In this document: positions 1-5,352 of the stretch, one piece after another
Position numbering within the stretch: position 1 is the first letter of the stretch
How the letters are laid out: each line of letters opens with the position of its first letter
Translations under genes and position numbers: made by a program
The notes under the pieces: generated by a model
What the model was told of the DNA's origin: nothing
The model's database searches: none
What the model saw: only the letters and a program-made list of their open reading frames with translations
DNA from: an uncultured Erysipelotrichaceae bacterium
Lineage (GTDB): Bacteria > Bacillota_I > Bacilli_A > Erysipelotrichales > Coprobacillaceae
NCBI GenBank assembly: GCA_947573745.1
Contig: CANPGX010000039.1
Location: 1-8,190 of the forward strand
Length of the DNA: 8,190 nucleotides
Direction of reading: 5' to 3'

Positions 1-177
1 TTGGATAACTTATATCATTTTGATGAATTACTTGAAGATTTAAGATCATCTGATATTTTTAAATCCAATTTTAATAAATATATGCAAAATTATTATCCAA
101 CAAAAAAGATAACATTAGAGAATATTTTTGAAACATTTAGTAAAATAAATAGGTTAGTTCAAAATATGAAATTTTGA
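1..177 (+). CDS. C-terminal 58 codons of an unidentified protein (5' end outside window)
   Basis: Frame 1 is open from the first base to a TGA at 175-177; the other two forward frames close early (a stop at 4-6 in frame 3, about codon 14 in frame 2). The visible peptide is hydrophilic and probably helical, rich in Asn, Lys, Phe, Asp and Leu, and ends NRLVQNMKF. It has no membrane segment, cysteine cluster or recognisable motif, so I assign no function. The stretch is about 19% G+C by my count, clearly more A/T-rich than the housekeeping genes to the right, which hints at an accessory gene. It is the only CDS here that appears to end in TGA. A terminator-like hairpin follows 74 nt later, which supports a gene ending here. 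Confidence 0.55.
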   Translation: MDNLYHFDELLEDLRSSDIFKSNFNKYMQNYYPTKKITLENIFETFSKINRLVQNMKF

Positions 178-250
178 GATCATAAAACGTGTATATGAAA
201 ATAAAGTTTATCTAATCCACAGAACAAATTTTATTCGTTAATGCGTCTAG

Positions 251-279
251 AGACTTTTCCAAACAGGAAGAGTCTTTTT
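251..279 (+). terminator. Rho-independent terminator of the upstream gene
   Basis: A 10-bp stem (251-260 agacttttcc with 266-275 ggaagagtct, one G-U pair) closes a 5-nt loop and is followed by T residues. It separates the truncated left-edge gene from the dacB operon. Confidence 0.75.
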
Positions 280-290
280 ATGTATACTGT

Positions 291-319
291 GTATATTTAG
301 AAGAAGGAAAACATATCTT
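291..319 (+). promoter_or_regulatory. Candidate sigma-E-type promoter for dacB-spmA-spmB
   Basis: GTATATT at 291-297 resembles the sigma-E -35 element (core ATATT). After 14 nt, CATATCTT at 312-319 resembles the -10 element CATACAnT, matching 5 of 8 positions including CATA. The predicted start near 326 lies almost on the dacB ribosome binding site, giving a leader of about 10 nt. In B. subtilis the dacB-spmA-spmB operon is transcribed by mother-cell sigma-E, which favours this reading. In DNA this A/T-rich such matches also arise by chance. Confidence 0.4.
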
Positions 320-353
320 TAAACAGGTGAAAACAATGAAAAAGATATGTTTT
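308..353 (+). repeat. 13-bp perfect inverted repeat enclosing the dacB ribosome binding site and start codon
   Basis: The left arm (308-320, aaaacatatcttt) is exactly complementary to the right arm (341-353), with a 20-nt loop (321-340). The stem can extend by two G-U pairs and one A-U pair. The loop contains AGGTGA (325-330) and the ATG at 336. The right arm runs into six T residues (351-356), so the structure looks like a terminator to a polymerase arriving from upstream. The left arm covers the candidate -10 element, so a transcript starting near 326 would lack it and could not form the hairpin. Confidence 0.6.
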
Positions 354-1379
354 TTTATGTTAAGTATATGTTTGTTGATGACACAATGGATTCATGTTCA
401 GGCCATGGATTTTGCCGGAACAAGTTATATTGTGATGGAAGCAAGCAGTCGACAAGTTTTAGAAGAAAAAAATATGCATGTGAGTCGTAGTGTAGCCTCT
501 ATTTCAAAAATAATGACCTGTATTATTGCTTTAGAAAATATGGCGTTAGATACAAACATTGAAATCGGTGAAGAAATTAAAAAGGCTTATGGTAGTGGCA
601 TCTATATACATATGGGTGACACGATAACATTACAGGATTTACTTTATGGTCTTATGTTAAGAAGCGGTAATGATGCGGCTTTATGTATTGCTTATCATGT
701 GGGTGGCAATTCTATTGAACATTTTGTTGAGATGATGAATCAAAAAGCAGAAGAAATTGGTATGAAGGATACTGTTTTTCATAATCCTAGTGGTTTAGAT
801 GAAGAAGATGCTGGCAATCAATCTTCTGCTTATGATATGGCTTTATTAATGGCTTATTGTAGTGAAAATCCAATGTTCAATCAAATTGTCTCGACAAAAA
901 GTTATAAGCGATTAGATGGACAAGGTACATGGAAAAATAAAAATAAATTATTGTCATTATATGAATATTGTGTCGGTGGTAAAACAGGATTTACTAAAAA
1001 AGCGAAGCGAACTTTAGTCACTCGTGCTAAGAAAGGGGACGTCTCTTTAATTATTGTCACATTAAATTGTGGGAATGATTTTGAGTTTCATCAAAGTAAG
1101 TATGAAGAGTACTTTTCATTGTATGAAAAAGTATTAGTTCTAGCCAAAGGCATTCATACTATTGCAGATCAAGTCGTAGAAGTTCCAGAAGATATCTATA
1201 TTCATACTTTTCAAAATAAAGATTATGATATCCGTATTCAAGAGCACGATCATGGTTTAGATATTATTTATGAACATGATCATGGCACCAATGTGGTTGT
1301 TTCATTAAAAGGACACCAGTCAAAGTATGCATTTTTTTATCGCATGTGGTATATCTTAAGGAGATTATTCTATGTCTAG
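336..1379 (+). CDS. dacB: D-alanyl-D-alanine carboxypeptidase, DacB/DacF type (sporulation PBP5*-like)
   Basis: This serine DD-carboxypeptidase (S11 family) trims the terminal D-Ala from peptidoglycan side chains outside the membrane. The first 23 residues form a signal peptide (KK, hydrophobic core, cleavage after VQA). All three penicillin-binding motifs are present: SISK at 55-58 (Ser55 nucleophile), SGN at 110-112 and KTG at 216-218. HNPSGLDEE and AYDMALLM are typical of this family. The last ~20 residues are aromatic and basic, consistent with the amphipathic membrane anchor of this class. An in-frame GTG at 327 would give 350 residues, but AGGTGA (325-330) sits 5 nt before the ATG at 336, so I prefer 347 residues. 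The stop overlaps spmA by 8 nt. The order dacB-spmA-spmB-rluB matches B. subtilis, where dacB controls spore cortex cross-linking; the dacB rather than dacF name rests on that context. Confidence 0.9.
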   Translation: MKKICFFMLSICLLMTQWIHVQAMDFAGTSYIVMEASSRQVLEEKNMHVSRSVASISKIMTCIIALENMALDTNIEIGEEIKKAYGSGIYIHMGDTITLQDLLYGLMLRSGNDAALCIAYHVGGNSIEHFVEMMNQKAEEIGMKDTVFHNPSGLDEEDAGNQSSAYDMALLMAYCSENPMFNQIVSTKSYKRLDGQGTWKNKNKLLSLYEYCVGGKTGFTKKAKRTLVTRAKKGDVSLIIVTLNCGNDFEFHQSKYEEYFSLYEKVLVLAKGIHTIADQVVEVPEDIYIHTFQNKDYDIRIQEHDHGLDIIYEHDHGTNVVVSLKGHQSKYAFFYRMWYILRRLFYV

Positions 1380-1935
1380 TTTATGGAAATGGGGCATGAT
1401 CATCATGTTAAGCTTTGGTTTATTGACTCAGCATCAGGACGCTATGATGACTTCTTTTATGGAAGTGGGTAATCAAACTTTTGATCTGGTCAAAAATATT
1501 GTCTTAACGTCATGTTTATGGTCTGGCTTTTTAAATATTGCCAAAGAATCAGGACTTTTGCATCGTATTAGTCGTTATCTTAATCCATTATGGTCCTTTA
1601 TTTATCGTAATCCTATGCGTGAAAAAACCAAAGATTTAATTAGTCATAATTTTATGGCTAATCTTTTAGGTATGGGTTCACTAGCAACTTTAAGCGGTCT
1701 AGAAGCCATGACATCTATGAAAGAAGAACAGAAATCTGATAAAGCATCACGGAACATGTTGACTTTAGTATTAATGAATACAACAGGGTTATCATTGATT
1801 CCCACAACCATTTTGGCTTTACGTCAATCTTATCATAGTCAACAGGTCAGTGAATTTGTGATTTATATGATTGGTATAGGTGTGGTTGTCATGACTTTAG
1901 GATTGTTGATACAGAGGTTGATCGATCGTGGCTAA
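1372..1935 (+). CDS. spmA: Spore maturation protein A
   Basis: SpmA is an integral membrane protein of the nucleoside-recognition (Gate) domain family. With SpmB it is needed in B. subtilis for full dehydration of the spore core; its transport substrate is not established. The 187 residues are close to the usual length (about 196 in B. subtilis). Hydrophobic segments lie near residues 6-20, 40-57, 93-110, 128-150 and 160-182. The family stretch NFMANLLGMGSLAT (93-106) corresponds to the region B. subtilis writes as NLMANFFGLGNAAT, and NTTGLSLIPTT (136-146) is also conserved. The start is supported by AAGGAG (1358-1363), 8 nt upstream inside the end of dacB. Both junctions overlap by 8 nt, so translation is probably coupled in one transcript. 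The symbol rests on sequence resemblance plus gene order. Confidence 0.9.
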   Translation: MSSLWKWGMIIMLSFGLLTQHQDAMMTSFMEVGNQTFDLVKNIVLTSCLWSGFLNIAKESGLLHRISRYLNPLWSFIYRNPMREKTKDLISHNFMANLLGMGSLATLSGLEAMTSMKEEQKSDKASRNMLTLVLMNTTGLSLIPTTILALRQSYHSQQVSEFVIYMIGIGVVVMTLGLLIQRLIDRG

Positions 1936-2437
1936 TAAGTTGATGATGATTTATGTTTTACTTATTTTAATCTTTGGTTTGATTAAAAAAGTAGACTTAA
2001 TACAAGCCTTCATGATTGGGGTCAAGGATGGATTTAAACTTGTCATGTCTATTTTTCCTACCATGCTTGCTTTTATGTTGTTTATGAAGGTATTTGAAAG
2101 CAGTTCTTTACAGGCTTGCATGCTACAATATATGTCTCCTTTACTATCCTGGCTTCATGTTCCGGAGTGTTTGACCATGATGTTTTTGCTTCGCCCACTT
2201 TCAGGAAGTGCTTCCCTATCCTATTTAAATGAATTGTATTTAAAGTATGGTGTGGATCATCTTTACAGTATGATGGCAACATTGATTCAATGTGGAACAG
2301 ATACAACGATGTATGTCGTTAGTCTTTATTTTAATCATGTGCATATCACAAAGACGAGATATGCGCTTCCCTTAGGCCTTTTTTTAGATGGTGTCGCGAT
2401 GTTTTTAGCTTTAATCATTGCACAATATGTTTTTTAA
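1928..2437 (+). CDS. spmB: Spore maturation protein B
   Basis: SpmB is the membrane partner of SpmA and belongs to the same Gate-domain family; in B. subtilis the pair act together in spore core dehydration and heat resistance. The 169 residues contain hydrophobic segments near 5-20, 38-55, 83-100 and 146-168. The family signatures LLRPLSGSASL (87-97) and QCGTDTTMYV (121-130) are clear. Translation probably starts at GTG 1928, 10 nt after AGAGG (1913-1917) and inside the end of spmA; a fallback ATG at 1943 would shorten it by five residues. The last 20 nt of the gene also carry a candidate promoter for rluB. An open frame antisense to it (2082-2306) has no support as a gene. Confidence 0.9.
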   Translation: MANKLMMIYVLLILIFGLIKKVDLIQAFMIGVKDGFKLVMSIFPTMLAFMLFMKVFESSSLQACMLQYMSPLLSWLHVPECLTMMFLLRPLSGSASLSYLNELYLKYGVDHLYSMMATLIQCGTDTTMYVVSLYFNHVHITKTRYALPLGLFLDGVAMFLALIIAQYVF

Positions 2438-2446
2438 CCTTATAAT
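2418..2446 (+). promoter_or_regulatory. Candidate sigma-A promoter for rluB inside the end of spmB
   Basis: TTGCAC (2418-2423) and a perfect TATAAT (2441-2446) are separated by the ideal 17 nt. Transcription would start near 2453, right at the rluB ribosome binding site GAGGTGA (2453-2459), so the leader is only about 10 nt. This would let rluB be expressed in growing cells, independently of the sporulation genes before it. Confidence 0.55.
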
Positions 2447-2462
2447 GTATACGAGGTGAATT

Positions 2463-3209
2463 ATGGAAAGATTACAAAAAGCCATTGCAACAAGCGGTTA
2501 TACGTCTCGCAGAAAAGCAGAAGAATTGATTGTTCAAGGTAAGGTTAAAGTGAATGGAGAAGTTGTCAATGAGCTTGGATATAAGGTTAAAAAAGGAGAT
2601 ATTATTTCTATTGATGGAAAAGTCTTAGAAAATGAAAATAAAGTGTACTACCTTTTATATAAACCTAAAGGATATATTTCAAGCGTCAAAGATGAGATGG
2701 GAAGACGTTGTGTCGTTGATTTATTAAAAGAAGTGAAGGAACGCGTTTATCCTGTAGGACGCTTAGACTATGATACAACTGGTGTTCTATTTTTAAGTAA
2801 TGATGGTGAATTTACTAATTTAATCACACATCCTTCAAGTCATCTAGAGAAAGTCTATGAGGTGACATTGGATGGTTTAATTAATGGTGAAGAACTTCAT
2901 CAATTGGAAAAAGGAGTCTATCTTGAAGGGGCTAAGACATTGCCTTGTAAGATTCGTGTAACAGGGAAAGATATGGAGCATAAAACAACTATTTTACGCA
3001 TCAAATTGATTGAAGGAAAAAATCGTCAGGTGAAGAAGATGTTTGAATCCATTGGTTTCAGGGTAAAACGTCTTCACCGTTTAACAGTTGGGGGAATTGG
3101 ACTTAAAGGGTTAAAACCTGGAGAGTATCGTATACTTAAACCACAAGAGGTTAAAGATTTAAGAAAACTAGCATTAGAAAAGAAACGTGTAGGAAGAAAA
3201 AACAGTTAA
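2463..3209 (+). CDS. rluB: Ribosomal RNA pseudouridine synthase, RluB/RsuA family
   Basis: This enzyme isomerises a specific uridine to pseudouridine in ribosomal RNA; RluB acts on the peptidyl-transferase region of 23S rRNA in the well-studied cases. An S4 RNA-binding domain occupies residues 1-55 (RLQKAIATSGYTSRRKAEEL, then KVKVNG). The catalytic domain follows from about 60: YKPKGYISS at 66-74, the motif GRLDYDTTGVLFLSNDG at 99-115 with Asp102 as nucleophile, and EGKNRQVKKMF (184-194) with RLHRL (203-207). At 248 residues it is of normal length. The start is 6 nt after GAGG of GAGGTGA. It lies downstream of spmB as in B. subtilis. RsuA and RluE/F share the fold; gene order and the S4 domain favour RluB. 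Confidence 0.92.
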   Translation: MERLQKAIATSGYTSRRKAEELIVQGKVKVNGEVVNELGYKVKKGDIISIDGKVLENENKVYYLLYKPKGYISSVKDEMGRRCVVDLLKEVKERVYPVGRLDYDTTGVLFLSNDGEFTNLITHPSSHLEKVYEVTLDGLINGEELHQLEKGVYLEGAKTLPCKIRVTGKDMEHKTTILRIKLIEGKNRQVKKMFESIGFRVKRLHRLTVGGIGLKGLKPGEYRILKPQEVKDLRKLALEKKRVGRKNS

Positions 3210-3258
3210 TGAAATGAACCTCATATAATTCATAAAACTAAAAAACGAGTTGTATAAG

Positions 3259-3288
3259 AAAAGAAATCATTTATTTTGATTTCTTTTT
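3259..3288 (+). terminator. Rho-independent terminator after rluB
   Basis: A perfect 11-bp inverted repeat (3259-3269 aaaagaaatca with 3277-3287) has a 7-nt loop, a T-rich 3' arm and trailing T residues. It lies about 50 nt after the rluB stop and closes the dacB-rluB unit. Confidence 0.75.
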
Positions 3289-3556
3289 GATTTAATATGT
3301 TTTTTTTGTGCAATTTATAGAGAAAATAATTGAATTTATTAACTTAGATAGCATTGAAAACTGACTTTCATTTTGCTTTTGTTCCACAAAATATTATAAT
3401 GTGGGTACAAGAGTAAAGTGAATGAAAATAAATTATTACATAATTTAACTTTTGTGAATAGTCAATCTAAAAATGTATTTAATTTAAAACACCCAGTGAA
3501 GGCATGTTTAAACTACCACTTACATTAGGTTTGTACTTAGTTTGATAAAATATCAA
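3289..3556. other. Gene-free A/T-rich spacer between rluB and fer
   Basis: No frame gives a credible gene. The longest item is a plus-strand frame from GTG 3418 to TAG 3526-3528 (36 codons, containing FVNSQSKNVFNLKHPVKACL). It has no good ribosome binding site, and I could not match it to a family; it could be a gene remnant. A possible promoter lies at 3373-3400. A 6-bp hairpin (3542-3547 with 3551-3556, loop aaa) sits just beyond the fer terminator. I see no tRNA, riboswitch or insertion-sequence ends. Confidence 0.5.
3373..3400 (+). promoter_or_regulatory. Possible orphan sigma-A promoter
   Basis: TTGCTT (3373-3378) and a perfect TATAAT (3395-3400) are spaced 16 nt apart. Transcription would start near 3407 and head toward the 3' end of fer, with no recognisable gene on that strand before it. 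It could make a short RNA, serve the 36-codon frame, or be a chance match. Confidence 0.3.
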
Positions 3557-3581
3557 TAAAAAAAGGCTGAATATCAGCCTT
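3557..3581 (-). terminator. Rho-independent terminator of fer
   Basis: On the minus strand a perfect 8-bp stem (aaggctga / tcagcctt, 3-nt loop) is followed by seven T residues. The hairpin begins about 10 nt after the fer stop codon. On the plus strand the stem has no T tract, so it acts in one direction only. Confidence 0.88.
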
Positions 3582-3590
3582 ACATAGCGA

Positions 3591-3782
3591 TTATTCTACT
3601 TCGATTGCACTTACAGGGCAAGTTTCAGCAGCTTCTTTAGCGCTATCTACTAAATCTTCAGGGATTTCTTCTCCTAAGATGTTTTCTGCAACACCATCTG
3701 CATTTAAATCAAATACTTCAGGGCATACACCTGTACAAGCACCACAACCGATGCAAGCTTCAGTTACTCTTGCTTTTGCCAT
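3591..3782 (-). CDS. fer: Ferredoxin with one [4Fe-4S] cluster
   Basis: This is a small soluble, acidic electron carrier, 63 residues long. CIGCGACTGVCPE supplies Cys10, Cys13 and Cys16, and the distal Cys55 in TCPVSAIEV completes a single [4Fe-4S] site. The second cluster of clostridial 2x[4Fe-4S] ferredoxins is absent. Cys20 is an extra cysteine: in some mono-cluster ferredoxins it forms a disulphide, but no sixth cysteine exists here to pair with it. A near-perfect ribosome binding site (AAAGGAGG on the minus strand, about 3793-3800) precedes the ATG. The gene is alone on its strand, with its own promoter and terminator, and diverges from the unknown gene at 3908. The redox partner cannot be told from this context. 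Confidence 0.93.
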   Translation of the reverse strand: MAKARVTEACIGCGACTGVCPEVFDLNADGVAENILGEEIPEDLVDSAKEAAETCPVSAIEVE

Positions 3783-3814
3783 TTTAAAATTCCTCCTTTA
3801 ATATGTATACACTT

Positions 3815-3843
3815 ATTATAAACAATTTTGTGGTAGATGAAAA
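3815..3843 (-). promoter_or_regulatory. Sigma-A promoter of fer
   Basis: Read on the minus strand, TTTTCA (3843-3838) and a perfect TATAAT (3820-3815) are separated by 17 nt. Transcription should start near 3808, giving a leader of about 25 nt that holds the full ribosome binding site. Confidence 0.6.
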
Positions 3844-3857
3844 GATTTTTTTATCAA

Positions 3858-3886
3858 TTGAGGAAAGAGATAGACTATGTTATAAT
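3858..3886 (+). promoter_or_regulatory. Sigma-A promoter of the unknown gene/cmk/der/gpsA unit
   Basis: TTGAGG (3858-3863) and a perfect TATAAT (3881-3886) are 17 nt apart. An extended -10 dinucleotide TG (3878-3879) sits one base before the hexamer. This is the best promoter in the window. Its predicted start near 3893 lies after the in-frame ATG at 3803, which rules that ATG out as the start of the downstream gene. It is back-to-back with the fer promoter, the two -35 elements being 14 bp apart. Confidence 0.75.
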
Positions 3887-3907
3887 ACAAAAAGGGTGGT
3901 GGAACAT

Positions 3908-4636
3908 ATGGATAAAATGTCACGTATACAAAAATATAAAGAATTACGCGAACAAATTAATGATGAAGTAGCTATTGATCGTAGTAAAGAGACACAAACA
4001 GACATCGAAGTAGAAGATGATGAATTTTTAAAGGATATTCATCCTAGAGAACATCAAGAAATCGTTGTAGATACCATGAATGATGAGACTTTAGAAGGTG
4101 TCACTTTTGATCATCTTTTAGGCAAAGAAGAAGAACAAGCCGTTGATCAGGCGTTGTCTCGTGCTAAGGCTTATGGAGGCAGAGAATTTGATACGCGCAT
4201 GGATATTTATAACCGTATTCGTAAAGGGGCAAAAGCACAACCTAAAGTTGAACCTAAAATGCCTGTAGAACCACAGCCTGAGGAAAAACAAGAACCTGAG
4301 AAAAAGTTAACATTATTAGAGAAACTTGCTGTTTTATCACCAGAGGTTGATGTTGAAGAAGAAGTGAAAGAAATTCTTGAACATCCAGAAAATCAACCAA
4401 CCAAAGTAGAAGATATTACAGAAGAAACAGATATTATTTCACTTGAGGAATTGCAAAGAGCACAACAAGAAATGCAACCAGAAGAAGTGATGGAAGATGT
4501 GGAAGAAGACATCGTTGAAGAAGATGATGATGAAGTACCTTCAAAATGGACGAAAGCACTCAATGGTGTCATTATTGTGCTTGTTGTGATTATTGTTTGT
4601 TTGTTTGGATATTTAGTCAAGATGATGTTGTTTTAA
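3908..4636 (+). CDS. Unknown acidic protein with a C-terminal membrane anchor
   Basis: I do not recognise this family. The 242 residues divide into a mixed-charge N-terminus (MSRIQKYKELREQI, 4-17), a block that looks structured (AKAYGGREFDTRMDIYNRIR, 86-105), a Pro/Glu/Lys linker (110-133), a short helical block (LTLLEKLAVLSPEV, 134-147), a very acidic Glu/Asp tract (about 147-210), then SKWTK and one hydrophobic segment (219-241) ending the protein. There is no signal peptide, so the expected topology is a cytoplasmic domain held by a tail anchor. The open frame extends up to ATG 3803, but that stretch contains the promoter; GGTGG (3898-3902), 5 nt before ATG 3908, supports the shorter start. 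It heads the unit containing cmk, der and gpsA. A role in envelope or division scaffolding is conceivable but unsupported. Confidence 0.75.
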   Translation: MDKMSRIQKYKELREQINDEVAIDRSKETQTDIEVEDDEFLKDIHPREHQEIVVDTMNDETLEGVTFDHLLGKEEEQAVDQALSRAKAYGGREFDTRMDIYNRIRKGAKAQPKVEPKMPVEPQPEEKQEPEKKLTLLEKLAVLSPEVDVEEEVKEILEHPENQPTKVEDITEETDIISLEELQRAQQEMQPEEVMEDVEEDIVEEDDDEVPSKWTKALNGVIIVLVVIIVCLFGYLVKMMLF

Positions 4637-4660
4637 CTAAGGGATGACCTTAGTTTTTTT
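4635..4660 (+). terminator. Terminator or attenuator between the unknown gene and cmk
   Basis: An 8-bp perfect stem (4635-4642 aactaagg with 4648-4655) with a 5-nt loop runs into a T tract ending at 4660. It begins within the TAA stop codon of the gene before. Only 15 nt separate it from the cmk ATG, and these are filled by the ribosome binding site, so no promoter fits between them. I infer a partial terminator that lowers downstream expression. Confidence 0.8.
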
Positions 4661-4675
4661 GAAAGGAGAATACGA

Positions 4676-5344
4676 ATGTCAAAAATATCAATTGCCATAG
4701 ATGGGCCTAGTGCAGCTGGTAAAAGTACGATTGCAAAACGTGTTGCATCGGCTTTGAATTATGTTTATATTGACACAGGAGCGATGTATCGTTGTGTCGC
4801 TTATCATGTAGATAAGCATCATGTTGATTTTGATGATGAAGAAAAAGTCGTTGCTTTATTAGAGAGTTGTCATATTGAATTGAAACAAGATGGTGGTGTT
4901 TTCTTAAACGGCGAAGATGTTCGTCATGAAATACGTCATGATCGTATATCTAAAGGGGCTTCTCGTGTATCCCGTTATGAAAAAGTACGTGAATTTTTGG
5001 TGGCTAAGCAACGCCTTATGGCTAAAGATGGCGGTGTTATTTTAGATGGTCGTGATATTGGTAGTGTGGTTTTACCTGATGCTCAACTAAAGATTTATCA
5101 GGTAGCTAGTGTCGAAACAAGAGCACAAAGACGTTATCAAGAAAATTTAGCTCGTGGTTTGGCTTGTGATTATGAACAAATCAAACAGGATATCATTCAA
5201 AGAGATGAACAAGATATGCATCGTGAGCATTCACCTCTTAAAAAGGCGGATGATGCGATTCTTTTAGATACTTCTTTCTTGACAATTGAAGAAGTCACTG
5301 ATAAAGTGTTAGCACTAGCAAAAACAAAAGAACAAGAAAAGTAG
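4676..5344 (+). CDS. cmk: Cytidylate kinase (CMP/dCMP kinase)
   Basis: The enzyme phosphorylates CMP and dCMP with ATP to the diphosphates, recycling cytidine nucleotides in the cytoplasm. At 222 residues it has the usual bacterial length. The P-loop is GPSAAGKST (10-18), followed by DTGAMYR (33-39) of the nucleotide-binding region. GRDIGSVVLPDA (125-136) and the C-terminal RDEQDMHREHSPLKKADDA (176-194) with LDTS are the family's substrate-binding and lid motifs. An AAGGAG site lies about 7 nt before the ATG. It sits between the attenuator-like hairpin and der, which begins 8 nt after its TAG stop. The rpsA-like gene that often follows cmk in other Firmicutes is missing here. Confidence 0.96.
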   Translation: MSKISIAIDGPSAAGKSTIAKRVASALNYVYIDTGAMYRCVAYHVDKHHVDFDDEEKVVALLESCHIELKQDGGVFLNGEDVRHEIRHDRISKGASRVSRYEKVREFLVAKQRLMAKDGGVILDGRDIGSVVLPDAQLKIYQVASVETRAQRRYQENLARGLACDYEQIKQDIIQRDEQDMHREHSPLKKADDAILLDTSFLTIEEVTDKVLALAKTKEQEK

Positions 5345-5352
5345 GTGATCAC

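Noticed and set aside
327..335. GTG 327 as the start of dacB
   Set aside because: It lies inside the AGGTGA that serves the ATG at 336, and the nearest purine-rich site upstream of it is too far away.
2082..2306. Antisense open frame across spmB
   Set aside because: It has no ribosome binding site or family features and lies wholly opposite a well-identified gene.
282..3810. GTATAC palindrome near several promoters (282, 2447, 3805) as a shared operator
   Set aside because: The same hexamer also occurs inside coding sequence (near 3129 and 3924), so its number is near what chance gives in DNA of this composition.
3803..3907. ATG 3803 as the start of the gene before cmk
   Set aside because: The extra 35 codons cover both the fer promoter and the gene's own promoter, and translation would begin upstream of the predicted transcript start.
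4393..4620. Antisense Ser/Thr-rich open frame opposite the acidic tract
   Set aside because: The serine runs are the mirror of the GAA/GAT-rich codons of the sense gene; nothing else supports it.
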